Shown piece by piece: positions 34,571 through 46,700 of a stretch of 64,000 nucleotides of DNA. Source of the DNA: Adiantum capillus-veneris (taxonomy: Eukaryota; Streptophyta; Polypodiopsida; Polypodiales; Pteridaceae). Every line of letters begins with the position of its first letter. Positions within the stretch are counted from its first letter, which is position 1. The translations under genes were made by a program, and so were the position numbers. The DNA is taken from positions 15,251,446 through 15,315,445 of the forward strand of contig CM043969.1 of the NCBI GenBank assembly GCA_014529385.2, in the 5' to 3' direction. The notes beneath the pieces are model-generated. The model saw only the letters and a program-made list of their open reading frames with translations. It was not told where the DNA came from and did no database searches.

Positions 34571-35332
34571 CGGATGGTTCCATACCTATGCCTACTATCA
34601 ATTAATATCTATTTGCATTAGCCTTCTCATTAATCCCACTCCCTAATCACCACTTGGCCATGAGCATGCTTTGCTACCCTTTGGCAATTAGGTGAGGAGG
34701 AGCTCACATTTAGCATTGTTTTCTTGCATTGATTTTAGATTCACATTATTGTATTGTGTGTGTGCAATTTCAATCTTTTGTGCATCTTTTGTGTTCATTC
34801 TCAGTCTATTTTACATTATCATAGCTCTCAATAGAACCGCCATTGCCTTGTGCAATTTATGTGTGTGCAAAGTTCTCCATTGTGTTCATTCTCATCCCAT
34901 ATTGCATTATCATAGCTCTCAATAGAACCATCATTGTCTTGTGCAATTTATGTGTGTGCAAAGATCTTCTCGACACCATTCCATAGAGCCTTTAAGCATT
35001 AGAATCGCATATCTTTTGATATTTAATTGAGCTTCCCAAATCCTCTCTATTTTCAGCTTTCATTAGACTGCTTAATCATTGCATTTGGAGCTCATTTTCC
35101 ATCTTAATTATCTGCCCAAAGTGGGTGTGTGTGCAAGGTTCACTTTCCCTACTTTATAGAGGTAACTAAAGGAGGGCAACTAGGCCTACAAAACTCCTTG
35201 ACGGTTCGGTCATCAATTGGCTCATAGCGAGCCCATGTGACTTTTATCAATAAGCCCACACGGCCTCAGCCTTTAAACACATGCATCCAACGGCTTCATA
35301 CTAGCGAGCAATCTCGTGGCCCTACGCTATCG
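34571..35332. other. Non-coding stretch, no gene recognised
   Basis: If 34193-34570 is a 5' LTR, this would be its internal leader. A 78-codon frame at 34692-34925 spans the tandem duplication and looks accidental. Confidence 0.4.
34790..34971. repeat. 91-bp tandem duplication
   Basis: TGTGTTCATTCTCA starts each copy (34790, 34881); both contain ATCATAGCTCTCAATAGAAC and TGTGCAATTTATGTGTGTGC. Confidence 0.9.
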
Positions 35333-36329
35333 TGCCGTGGCATGTGCATAATGTGAAAATAAAAATATCTACCTTACTCTTAATGTGTTTAATGTGTGGG
35401 ACCAAATGCTACAATGTACATACTGTGATATATGCGAAAACGGATGCCATAATTGCAGGCGTGTACATACCTTTCCAGGAAAGCGAGGTTAGGGACGTGG
35501 CACTGTTGCATGTTTTACTACATTACAGAATGCCTAATTTGCTTTAGGAATGTACGAATGTCAAGTGTTTCGAAGTGGCACGCTCGTTTTGCCTAGAAAG
35601 TTCAATGCGGGCGATCTTGGCCAAAAATAGCAAGTTTTGTACGCGGGCATAAATGACGTGTCCAAAGTGCTTACCAAGGGAAAAAATGAGATTTAACATG
35701 AAATTTTTTCCCAATGGGATTTTTCCACAATTTTAGAGATTTTTTCCATCTCGTTGGGCCTTTTTACGGACAAAAAGGGGCATTTTTGGGCTAAAAATGG
35801 CCATAGAATGGTCAAACATAGCCTAAAAAATAGCTCAAAATTCCACATCAATGATGGTGTTGTCGTTGCCTAATTAGAGAGGGAAGTTTTAGAGCCAAGA
35901 ATGAGCTCATTTGGGCAGATAAACAAGGAGATACAACGATTCCTTTACAAGGTGCTACTGTAATCGTGTGTTGCTTCCACTACATGGTTGAGGCTGTGAG
36001 GTCCTCAAATAACTACTTGAGCTTCTCCAATGAAGTGTTGAAGCTTCCATGAAATGGTCATGACGAGGAATAGAAGCGTCATTTTAAGGTTTTTAACAGG
36101 TCGAATGAACACTACATCTGTGCAATTGGGAGCGAGGCTACGGGAGCGAGGCTACACCTAATCTTCACACACACAAGAGTTTTGAGTTAATCTTGGTTCC
36201 TTTTCAAAGTGGAGCTTTGTTTTAGTGTGTTTTTAGCGTCAAATCATGTATGCCTTGCTTGATTTTGCTAGAATCCTCACAATCAGAGGCCCGACGCTTT
36301 CCTAGTCGCACTACGCACTTCTTGACACA
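35333..36329 (+). repeat. LTR of the gypsy-2 family, second copy
   Basis: Begins TGCCGTGGCATGTG and ends GACACA before a tRNA-Trp-type primer site. Colinear with 48443-49641 but strongly diverged. The element is cut off about 45 bp after its primer site starts. Confidence 0.7.
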
Positions 36330-36334
36330 TTTTT

Positions 36335-36351
36335 TGGTGAACCCGACGCGA
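36335..36351 (+). other. Primer binding site, tRNA-Trp type
   Basis: TGGTGAACCCGACGCGA. From memory, plant tRNA-Trp ends TTCACGTCGGGTTCACCA, whose complement starts TGGTGAACCCGACGTGA; one base differs. Confidence 0.7.
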
Positions 36352-36429
36352 AGTAGGCTAGGGTGGGGGTTCAAAAGCTTCATTGAAGGTTGCAAATTAA
36401 AGCTTTAAAGCTATAGAGCAACAAGAGCA

Positions 36430-36641
36430 AGAGGGGGTTCGAAAAGAGCAATGTGCAACAATGGGCTTTAAAGACCCTAAGGCTCACCCCATTAAGACTT
36501 CCAAAATGCTAAGGTTCCAAAATTCAAAGGTTGTGTCCAATAGTCAAGCTTAGTAAAATTAGATGCTTGGTGAGTGTGCCAAAAAAGTCTTCAAGGCTCC
36601 TACATAGGAGGGGCGAGCCCTGTAAGTAGGGGATGAGAGAG

Positions 36642-36675
<34 letters not shown>

Positions 36676-37857
36676 ATAGGCTCCCTTTACACAAAGGGAA
36701 TGAGGGACACATGTCAGATCCCTAGGCCAATTGCCCACAAGGTGCACTCAAATCCTATTGGATGGCCATGGAGGTGGACCAATGAGAATTAGGCTAGAGT
36801 ACATTTAGTTTAATTTATTTAAAAACACTTAATAAAAGAACCAATAAGAATTAAGCTCTCTAAAAGACTATTGGACAGTCTCCCAAGGGTCCAATGAGCA
36901 TTTAGTAGCCCAATGGCTTACCTGATTCCTATTGACCAGGAGACAAAGGGGTCCAATGAGATTTTAGTTGCATTAATTAATTACCTAAATCTCTCACAAA
37001 AGGGGAAAGGGGGACACATGTCAGAAGGCTATCACTTATGCTGCTTAATTCTCATTGGCTAAGCTTGGAGCGGTCCAATGGGGTGTTAGCATGAGTAATT
37101 TGCATGAGGGGTCGACCAAGAGAGAGAGGGGGATGAATTTCTCAAGGCATTATTCCACACACACTCACACTAGCTCATGTGTCAAGCAAGAAGACTCTCT
37201 CTCTCTCCTTCTCAAGCTTTAATGGAAAGCTCATCACCTACTCCAAGATTGTGAGAAGGGAGCCCTTGGCTTTGTGATGCAAATCCAACCAAGAGCCAAG
37301 CTTCAATGCATGCTCATCTACTCTACCATGCTAATTATTAAGCTATGTTATGCTAATATGAGTGATTATGTGAGGAGATGTACATCTTTCTTGTAAGACT
37401 ACTCCTTCTTCCTCTCAATCTACTCTCATACCCCGCTAGTTCTCACCATCTTCGAAGGTGTGTGAGGTCTTGGGTCTGAGACCGTGAGGGAATTGATGTT
37501 GTGTTTTATAAATGTTTTGCTTAGTGCTTGAAGCTTCCGTCTTCATTGCACTAGCTAGTTATTGAAGGAACACAAAGAATTGTATTGTAAAATGTCTCCC
37601 TTGATGGGGGTAAGCTATAATAGAAAGCCTTTTGGAGGGGGGACCGGATCCATGTAAATCCGGTCCTCAACTGTTGTCAATAGCTTAATTTCTCTCTCTT
37701 TTGAAGTATTGTTCATGCCTATCTAACTAGGTGTTATGCTTTTTGTTGCTCTCTCCACCCAAGCACTCTTGTTATGCTCATTAGGAACATATTCTAATGA
37801 AATGCTCACTATGTTCATGTTATTTTCCGCTACACACAAGTTACTAGGCCATTAACA
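36430..37857 (+). repeat. Partial LTR, inverted copy of 9344-10880
   Basis: Homology runs from about AAAAGAGCAATGTG to the end CCATTAACA, in the orientation opposite to the first copy. About 125 bp of the LTR start are missing, and no primer site follows the end, so it is a 3' or solo LTR. An (AC)n tract lies at 36642-36673. Confidence 0.75.
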
Positions 37858-37916
37858 GCTACAGAAAAAGGAGCTTGTAGAGATGGGAGAGAGAGGAAAG
37901 GGAGTATACATGTCCT

Positions 37917-37919
37917 TGT

Positions 37920-37984
<65 letters not shown>

Positions 37985-37985
37985 G
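37917..37985. repeat. (TG)n(AG)n compound microsatellite
   Basis: TG dinucleotides followed by AG dinucleotides; a second short AG run lies at 38100-38117. Confidence 0.95.
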
Positions 37986-38229
37986 AAGCTTTGCAAGAGA
38001 CAGAGGGAGAGAGACACCTTTATTGCTCAAGGGATCACAATTATTAATCAAGGTGTGTTTGGTTCTTGTGCATGTATGTTCGCCAAGTTAAGAAATCTAT
38101 GAGAGAGAGAGAGAGAGGAAAGAGCAAAAAAAGAGCAGATCCTCAACTATCAAGGGTTGAGAGAGAGAAAGAATCTTTTCTGAATGTGCTCGCCATATTC
38201 CAAAAAAAGTGATCGCCAAAAAATGCTTG

Positions 38230-39900
38230 CCAAAAAACACTCCCCAGATAGTCAGTAAGCTGATGTTCCACCTCAACTTTGTATAAGGGCTCATTCTATA
38301 GGGTGGTTTGGTAACTGGTTTACTGCCTGCAACCATGTCTATGCCATGTTTCATAGATCATGTCGATGGTAATCCTGTGGCAAATCATTAGGAAAAAAAT
38401 CTTGAAATTCCATTAACAAATTTCTTAATTGACTAGCAACTTTTGCTTGTTGAGAAGACAGAGTAGTAGTAGCCATTGCTAGGAGAGAAGAGAGAGAAGC
38501 ATGCGGTTTTGAGAAATTTTCAATAGAATCAACATTTGAAAGAAAATGAACAAAGAGTAACACAAGAAAACTTCTTCTATTGCATTATCAGAAGTGAGCT
38601 TCATAAGCGCTGCTGTACATATGAGTGGTGAGGCAGGCACATCCTTCTCTCCCAACAACAACACATGTGCACCATGGGATTCAAACATCAAATTGTTGTA
38701 CTCATAGCTACTCTTAAGCAATGGTCCTAGGCTATGCAACCATTCTCAACCAAGTACCACATCTGGCCACTCCATATTCATAACCTAGAAATCCAAGAAT
38801 GCGGTATACCCTTGAATTTCCAACGGTTCAGCTCTCACGTGAGTGTCCCGCACCTCAACATCATAGCCATTCATCATCGCTACCTTGTAACAGTGGGAAC
38901 TCGGAAATCGGGGCAACTTGAGCCTTTTTACTAACCCGTAGTAAATGAAATTGTGTGTAGCACCATCATCTACCAAGATACACACCTTGTGCCCTTGAAT
39001 AGATCCGTTCATATGCTTTAGCTCATGTGGACAAAAGGTCTGCTGCCACATGGATGCTGGATGCTGTTTTACAGCATTCATGCACCACCTCGATGTGTTT
39101 TACCTCCACGTTGAAGAAATGTGAGGAAGTCAAGAGGCAGCAACTGCACTGTGTGCACTGCTCTCTCATTGCATTGGGTAGCAAATTTCCTCTTGGGACA
39201 ATCCTTTTTGCCATGGCCGCTTCCTAAGCATTGAAAACATAACTTTTCTTTTTTTGCCTGAGTCAAACTCTTCTGTAGAGAGAGTCCCTCTAGACCCCTT
39301 GGGTTTCTTGGACGCCTCTGAATTGGATACTATAAATTTTTCTTTTAATGTGCCCATGCTGTGTATGTGTATTGTCAAGCACGGGAGTATTGTGCGGTGT
39401 CTTATTATCAAGATCATCGTGGATGTGAGCTTGCACTATGGACTCCTCAAGTGTTTGGGATCCCGAGTCTTGACATGATTCTTAAGCTCTCATGTCAGAT
39501 CGTGGATAAACCCATATACTTGCTAAAAGGTATCTAATCCTTCCAACTTGAGGATGACATCCCCATAGTGCGAGATATCTTCCAACAATGATTTATGTTC
39601 TCATATGAAACACTTATCCCAAGCCGACAAATTTCTATCCGCTTCATTTGTGGGTAGAAATTCCTTTCTAAATACAACCTCAAAGGCTACCCAAGTCTGT
39701 GGTATGGCGTTCTTCTCCTTGAGAGACATCCACCATTTATAGGCCATGCCTTCTAATGTCAGACTTGTCTATAGTGCCCTAACAGCATTCGGAGTACGTC
39801 ATAGATCATGAATTCCTTCCCACTTACTAAGAAAGTTATTCACCACATCCTTATTGCACGCTCTTTCCTCTCCCTTAAAAGTCAGTGGTTTTGTATTTTT
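38230..39900 (-). pseudogene. Fragment of a gypsy-1 relative: gag C-terminus, protease, RT start
   Basis: Colinear with gypsy-1 on the same strand. In order: capsid relic [18 protein letters not shown] (near 39870), zinc knuckle CFQCLGSGHGKKDC (near 39215), protease region ILVDDGATHNFIYYGL (near 38960), linker LLGEKDVPASPLICTAA (near 38640), RT start HGIDMVAGSKPVTKPPYRM (near 38320). It stops in the RT near 38230. The DDGA protease motif is shared with gypsy-1, so it is a family trait and not a mutation. The upstream gag is replaced by the copia fragment at 39902. Confidence 0.82.
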
Positions 39901-39901
39901 C

Positions 39902-41013
39902 ACATACGATGTAGGAGAAAAAGTCTCTTCATAATCTATGCCTTTTTGCTGTGCATAACCTTTTGCAACAAGTCGAGCCTTATGGCGATCGATCTCACCA
40001 TCCGGCTTGCGTTTCAACTTGTAAACCTACTTCGTACCAATGGCCTTTTTGCCAGGAGGCAAATCACATAAAGTCCATGTGTCATTTTCTATAAGTGCAT
40101 CATATTCTGATTGCATGGCAGCCATCCAATTTTCTGAATTCTGTGCTTCATCAAAAGATAGAGGCTCCTCAACATCATGTAAGCTAGACACAGCCAAAGC
40201 ATAACAATCTGATGCATAAGATGCATGACGAGAGCCTGAACGAGTACGACTAGAAAAAGGTGCATCCAATTTACTGTCACGCAAAGTGTGCACCACCCAT
40301 TTTGGCATACCTCTAGCCTGCTCATTTTCAGCCCTTTCCTCATCAAGTACATCATGTACATCTGCATTAGTAATAGGCTGATCTAAAACATTTTCAGAAA
40401 CCCCCATAGGCTGTACATTTGCCTCATTGGAAGTTACATTCGTATTTCCACCACTGAAAAGAGGCAACAAAGTGTCATAAATGTCCTGTGAGCTTACATT
40501 ACTGTCTCTAGTACATGACAGCAAGGGCTGAACAAAATCTTCCACAAACACTACATCCCGAGAAACCAGAATACGTTTTGTTTGCGGATGATACAACCTG
40601 TAACCTTTGCTTTCGGCACTATAACCAACAAAAATACATTTGAGAGCCTTATCATCCAATTTTCTACGTTGCACTTGTGGCACCAAATCATATGCCAAAC
40701 AACCAAAAACACGCATGTGCTCAATAAAAGGCTTTCTATCATGCCATGCTTCATATGGAGTAATAGACTGCAAAGCTTTCGTAGGACACCTGTTAAGTAT
40801 ATAAGTGGCACACATGATGGCCTCAAGCCAAAAAGAATGCGGCAAAGCTTGACTTTTGACCATACATCGTGCCATTTTCGTCAGTGATCTATTTTTCCTC
40901 TCAGCAACACCATTTTGCTGAGGTGTATAAGGCACTGTACATTGGTGTTTTATCCCACGACTAGCCAGAAATGCATTAAATTCATGAGACATATACTCCC
41001 CCCCTCGATCGGA
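39902..41013 (-). pseudogene. Fragment of a copia-1 relative: integrase C-terminal half and RT start
   Basis: A continuous 330-codon stretch (41019-40027) carries SDRGGEYMSHEF, PYTPQQNGVAERKNR, the integrase C-terminal zone up to SRDVVFVEDF and the RT start (ENWMAAMQSEYDAL, DTWTLCDLPPGKKAIGTK), then TAG for the expected Trp, then [16 protein letters not shown] to about 39905. It is better preserved than the same part of copia-1, which has a frameshift near 2630. Both ends are broken: the left joins the gypsy relic, the right joins an LTR piece. Confidence 0.85.
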
Positions 41014-41178
41014 ACACAATAGAGAGTGTGTTACTTAGCGTACAATGGAAAGATAGATAGCCCTAGAGTGATGGGCGTATATACAATGCACGAGGGAAAA
41101 AATCTCCTAAAGAGGGAAAAAATGCCCGGGCGGTCCTAGTGTGTTCACACACATCACTACCACATGTATATGGTAACA
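41014..41178 (-). repeat. Partial LTR of the copia-1 family
   Basis: Matches copia-1 LTR bases from ACACAATAGAGAG to the TAACA end. It is fused to integrase coding sequence with no primer site or gag between. Confidence 0.9.
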
Positions 41179-42053
41179 TTTGCAGGTCGTAATGTTTTGT
41201 TTACAAGTTATAGCTTCATCATCTTACCAGGTCTAAGGTTCCGCTCCTGGTTTGTATGCAATGCCACTAGCATTGATCTCGCCGACCACCCTTCACAGCC
41301 AAAGAGACATAATCTTCAAGATCTCGAGGCAAAACTGCTCTTATGCATTCGTTCTCCCCACCAGATCTCATCATTTGCAGGTCGTAAGGTTCCGTTTGCA
41401 GGTCGTAACTTCATCGCCTTACCAGGTCTAAGGTTCCACTGATGTTTTGTATGCGATGCCACTCATTGGATTTGAGATTTCCTTGAACTACATCCGAGCC
41501 CTTTTTGCAGTTTAATTTGTGCGATGCCACTGATTGGATTTGAGCTCTCCTTGAACATGTGCATGACTATGGCGCTCGTGTTCATCTTCAAATTAATGAA
41601 GCTTAGGTCTATTTGGTTGCGAAGGGTGGCCATACCTGCTCTTCTACCCCCACCATGTCCAAGATCTCCTCTATCATGCTAGTAGCAATTGCACATGTAT
41701 TTAATTCTTTTCTACCTTCTGCGACCGTATTTTACATGCTTGTCTTACTGCTTATAAGCTCTTTCCTGTAGTTTTTCCAGTTTGTGTGGGTTGCCTCTAC
41801 GAGCTCTTCTTGCAGTTTGTATGCGATGCCACTTGCTCTTCCAGTTTGTGTAGGTTGCTCTTTTTTATGAAGGTGTCACTTGCTCTTTGCATTTGTGTAG
41901 TGTGTGGCTTGCATGTGGCAAATCATTCACAAGTCATGTCGTGCGCCGGAGCTATCACTTCACAAAAGCATGTCGTGCTAAGCACTCACAAAGGTGCAAC
42001 CTTGTGTATGGACTGAAAAAAATCTAATGCTTCCATGGTTAGTCTTGGCATAT
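41179..42053. other. Degenerate short repeats, no gene
   Basis: TTTGCAGGTCGTAA recurs at about 41178 and 41375 (and in part at 41395), TACCAGGTCTAAGGTTCC at 41227 and 41420, and GATGCCACTGATTGGATTTG with variants at 41453 and 41523. No frame is maintained. Confidence 0.6.
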
Positions 42054-42222
42054 TGTGACGGCAAGGGTCCTTTAAAGGCCAAGCTGGTAAGTCCTTAGGG
42101 CTAGGCCCTGCCACATGTCATGCATGTAGTTCAAGGGTCTCTAAGCCAAGGTCTATATAGAGAAAGGTTGGGAGGTGAAAAGCATGCTGATACCCAAGGG
42201 GTTGTTACACTAGTATCAAAGC
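42054..42222. repeat. Short LTR-like sequence with a possible primer site
   Basis: Starts TGTGACGGCAAGG and ends GGTTGTTACA, followed by TAGTATCAAAGC, which matches the tRNA-iMet primer site at 10 of 12 bases. Its last 90 bp match the start of 34193-34570 in inverse orientation, so which end is which is ambiguous. Confidence 0.4.
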
Positions 42223-43403
42223 TATGGCAAAGGATGGAGGAGAACATCTTTCTATTTATGAAATATATGCGTATGAAAAAAGTTGAATTTGAATGTTCTC
42301 CCTGTGCACCTTACCAGAATCATCATGTTCTTCAACTTTGTCAAAGAAAGTTTTCTTAATTCTGGTCCTTCAAAGTTTGGGCAAAGAAAATCAATGTTTC
42401 CACATTGCAAAGTATAACCAATGCAAGAGCTCTCGAGTTCAAGGAGCGAGGTCATGCAAATGAGCAAGGCCATGCAAAGCCTCATGCACATAGGAGAAGG
42501 TTAGAGATCAAGGATCTATGATTGTACAAAGTGTGTATCAAGGCACGGAGACCGAGGTGAAGAAAGGCATGAAAAGCATTGTTTGAGTTTCAAGGATCAA
42601 GCTTCCATACATGGATTGCGCAAACACCACAGGAACGATGTTAATCAAGCAAGGCTAGGAGCCAACAAGGATACAAGGCAAATGACTACTACTACATTTG
42701 CAAAAGTTGGAACTTGGATGCAAGGCATGCGGCTATGGTTATTTTATGTTCATGTAAATGCCTCTAGCACGGCGATGGGAGATTACCCAATATACTTTGT
42801 CAGTCTTGAAAGCAAGATTGGATTATGAAGATCCCATATCTACAAGGGTAAAGATCTTTTTGATGGCCTAGAAGCTCATGGAGTTCGCTTTAGCTACACG
42901 TACACAAACTCCTTTTTGTGAAGGAGATCAAGACGGATGCTTGATGTATCAAAATCAATATATGAGACATATTCCACAAGTGTAGAGTATGAGTACTCAT
43001 AGACTATGATACTAGTGCCATACTTTTATATGTGTCACGGCATGTCCTGAGGTACTGATCACTCATTTACAACACTCTCTTTTTAGACAATTATGTGGCC
43101 TCGAGGCTATCATTCATTTGAAAAATCCCTTTATCATGTGCATTCAAGTGATTATTTATAATAATACCCCAATATACAATTATAGTTTACACTATGGGCC
43201 CATTAAAAAACAACCACCCCCTCTAATGTATACATAAAAGTATACATTTTGGACTACTGATAATCCTCTCTGGTTATCTCATGTTATATGATACACATTT
43301 TGAAAAGTGACCACCTTGGTACATGGACAAGGTTGTCTATTTAGATATGATTAATATTATACCTTCAAAAGTGGTAAGGTGAGATATAAGACCTAGGAGA
43401 CTG
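42223..43403. other. Intergenic, no gene recognised
   Basis: No frame with a recognisable domain; the longest (42583-42828) has none. Confidence 0.5.
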
Positions 43404-43548
43404 TGATGCCGGATCCACCACCCTACCACCCTATGTATAGAATGGCTCCTAGCCCTAGCCATCATATGGATCCCCAGTCCACACTGGTCCGGTCCAAGCC
43501 CTTGGCTCAGGTCCTTGACCCCCTAGGCTTAGGATCCTTGTCCTGACA
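43404..43548 (-). repeat. LARD-2 3' LTR
   Basis: 145 bp; outer limit uncertain by two bases (TGTGATGCC or TGATGCC). The inner limit is fixed by the purine tract. Confidence 0.7.
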
Positions 43549-46500
43549 TTACTCCCCCCTTCGAGAGGCGTTTTCGTCCTCAAAAACACAAGTGGTAGTA
43601 TCTTCATAAGAACTGATGTTTTCCGTGTTGGCATCCCATACGCGAGCCAACTGATACTTGATGCAGTGAGGAGGTTCAATGAAACCAAGAGTAACATCTA
43701 GATTTTCAACATTGTTGTCCTTTTGCAAGCACTTGGGTCTAAATGGTAACTCCATTTATAACTCACTTGAGTACTGTAAAGGAGTAACCACAACTAAGAG
43801 TTGTACAAAGGCATAACCAGTTTTCAGATCTTCTGAAGGTATTGGAATAATGCAAGAAAACCTTGGCACAACTTTCCATGAAGTTGTGAGCCAGATTTCC
43901 AACTCGCGTGAGTATCTTAAAAAGCTCATAGCTACTAAGAAGTAGAATAGGGTGTGTCCTTATGTCAAACTTTTGAACATTTTGGAACACACAAAACCAC
44001 AGGTTCGACCCTAATGAAGGTTACCTGCCAACATACTTTGTCAGCACACCTATTAAGTCCTTGACTTATGAAACTATGGAAACAATATCCAACCCCACCA
44101 CAACAGGTGCTCAAAGTTGAAAACCTTACGTAAGCAAATTCTAGAATAGGGAAAGAATCGCCCATTCCAAAAGCGTTGTGCTAACATATGCTCGTAGCAG
44201 ATCCTTTAGCAAAAAATAGCAGCAGTAAGAGTGAGGTGCTTTTCCCCAACCACTTATAGACAGTGTTCCACGACTGATGATAAACTAGGACTCAACCATT
44301 GAGTATCCAACCATATATTTGATATGGAGTGGAGACAACCAATTAGTTTGAAAGTGGGTTGGAGTGGAGTAAACTCATAGAGTCTAGACTATCCAACCCC
44401 AGGCACCCATACTGAGCCATTGCCTTGTATGGCCGGGTGTAAATGCATACTAAATCTGCAAGAGAGATTTGCACGGGCAGTGCAAAAGGGTGTAGAAGAA
44501 TAAAGTCCATGAATTCACATGCAGCTCCAAATAAATTTGTGTTAAACACTAGGGCCCGTAACACCTAGTGTGCATGCATTTAACACAAACATATCCGAAC
44601 CACAATTCCATGACGAGACGTTCCATGGTACACACGAAAAAGCATGGCAACAAAAGTTGGACCATAACAGAATGTGACAACCAGTCACACCTAGGTACCA
44701 ACCATGAGACATTCTCATGAACATAACATACTTGGCTATACGTAGAACGACCCGCCGTTAAGGTGGTTTCACAACACTTGTAATCGAAATAAGTCTGTAC
44801 TTAGTACCCGACAATTTTTGGCCACTGAAATTGTTCCTGATACGGTGTGCTCCAAATGGTCTAATAAATGGATGCAACCAGCACGTAGGGACCTCGTCGC
44901 GACACATCATTAGGAATTTGGTGCCACTGTCAGTCCTAGAGACTCATATTCTCCACATGTGGAATATATCTCAAATAAGGATGGTCGAAAAAGAGACATC
45001 CATCAAGTACAAGATGTACTTGTGTGTGGAGGTAACTACATAACACTCTGTGACAAGAGTGAGAGGGACCCTCATTATCATTTCTCCACATTAGCTAAAT
45101 TGAACTCCTTGAGTTCCTAAACCATGTTGTATCCCATGTGACAACATGTGCGAAATCGAACCCGACAAGTGGATTCATAACAGCATAATGTATAATGGAC
45201 ACTACGGCCCAAAATACTTTGTTCCGACATGCCCTTGGCATGGCTCAAAAATATTCAAGTAGATATATACGACTTGAAGAAACCAAGCAAAGCATACTAA
45301 AAAATGTAGTAACACCAAATCAATAGACGCGTACCTGGAGATTTGAACTGAATGGTCACTTACCCGTATTCAAATGCAGAGGAGCACATCTCCCATCTGA
45401 AAAAAAAGAAACAAGTAACATTGCACTGGGTACCCTGGGTGTTGCCATCGCAATCCAAACCCTTTGGTTATTATCTACGTAGTCAAACCCCTTGGTAAGA
45501 CCGTTTATAGAATCTGCTCAACGAGCAGGTAACGATAACCGACATAGTTGACCGTTTATAAAAATGATTGGAATCAACTTGAAAAGTTGAATTTGTCCAC
45601 TACCCCCTGGTAGATTGCGGACTTCTTTCCTTGAAAGTACAACTGGGATAGATCAAACTGGGATCCTCAATGCCTATGGGGTGATTTAGTAAACACCCAT
45701 TGGGTCTTACCCCAAAACTGTATTGCCATAGACACTCGTAGTGCTATAGAAAGAGCAAGAGATTGACATAAGGGAGATGCCTAGCTTTTATGGACAACCA
45801 TGTGTCTCAACTGATTGCTGCATTCATACTCCGTGGTAGAGATCAACTGATGTGAGTTGAAGATTATTAGAAACTCAATTTGAGCATCACACTTAAAACA
45901 TGTAGTGCATACAGAATATCAAAAAGATCTGTAACGGCAACACTCTTGCTTGGCCATCAACATCAATGGGAACTCCATGGGATAGATCTGTTCAAGCTGG
46001 AGATCAATCACCCAAGAAATACCAGCATTGGGTCTTACCCTAGGTCTGACAATGGCTCTTAGCATGTGTGGCTCTTAGCCCTTATGTCAATAAAAAATTA
46101 GTGTTCAATCGAGAAATCGATGAAGACTAATTGGAGTGGCGTCTTGGCCACTTACTAGGCTGAGAGTCTGAGCCCCTTGGCTCAGGCTGACTCACGAGCA
46201 AAACATGTATCAAAATATTCTTAAAAAGTTTACATTATTTTTTGAGAAAAATAAGAAAGAGAGAAAATAAGAGCATGCTGGGCTGAGAAACGTTCCTTAA
46301 ACGACTATGATGTGTATAGTTGATTTCCATGCTCTGGTGCGTCTTATGCCTTACGTGCAGCTTATCCTATAAGCATGCAACAGTTTTCTGCTATGACTCT
46401 CTCATCAAGAGAGGTAACAGAAAAGCACAAACAAGTCACAGACCGACCCACCTATCATGTATGTGGTTGTGACGACACTAGTGTGACTTAATGATAGCAC

Positions 46501-46700
46501 ATTTCCATTGAATTAAGTACGAGTTTTAGGTTCTTTTTAGTGGTGTTATTTTGTGACAACGACCCAAAAATCATGTTAAACAATCCAGAACTTATCTTGT
46601 CCTTGACAAAGTGTCTGGTGTTATAGCGGAAGCATATATCACAATGGAGTGTCCGACGTCCATTGGACTAGTACGTCGTGCATTCGTAGCAAAAAATAGA
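43404..46700 (-). mobile_element. LARD-2: non-coding LTR element, 5' end not found
   Basis: A 145-bp LTR (43404-43548, TGATGCC to GTCCTGACA), a purine tract (43551-43559) and the pol-tail remnant TTTCVFEDENASRRGE (near 43575) are followed by a core colinear with LARD-1 up to about 46640. The LTR resembles that of LARD-1 only in places, mainly its GTCCTGACA end, so the two belong to related subfamilies. I could not find the matching 5' LTR or primer site to the right; the element is probably truncated. Confidence 0.75.

Noticed and set aside
36524-36747. Minus-strand Cys/Val-rich frames
   Set aside because: Produced by the (AC)n tract in the LTR copy.
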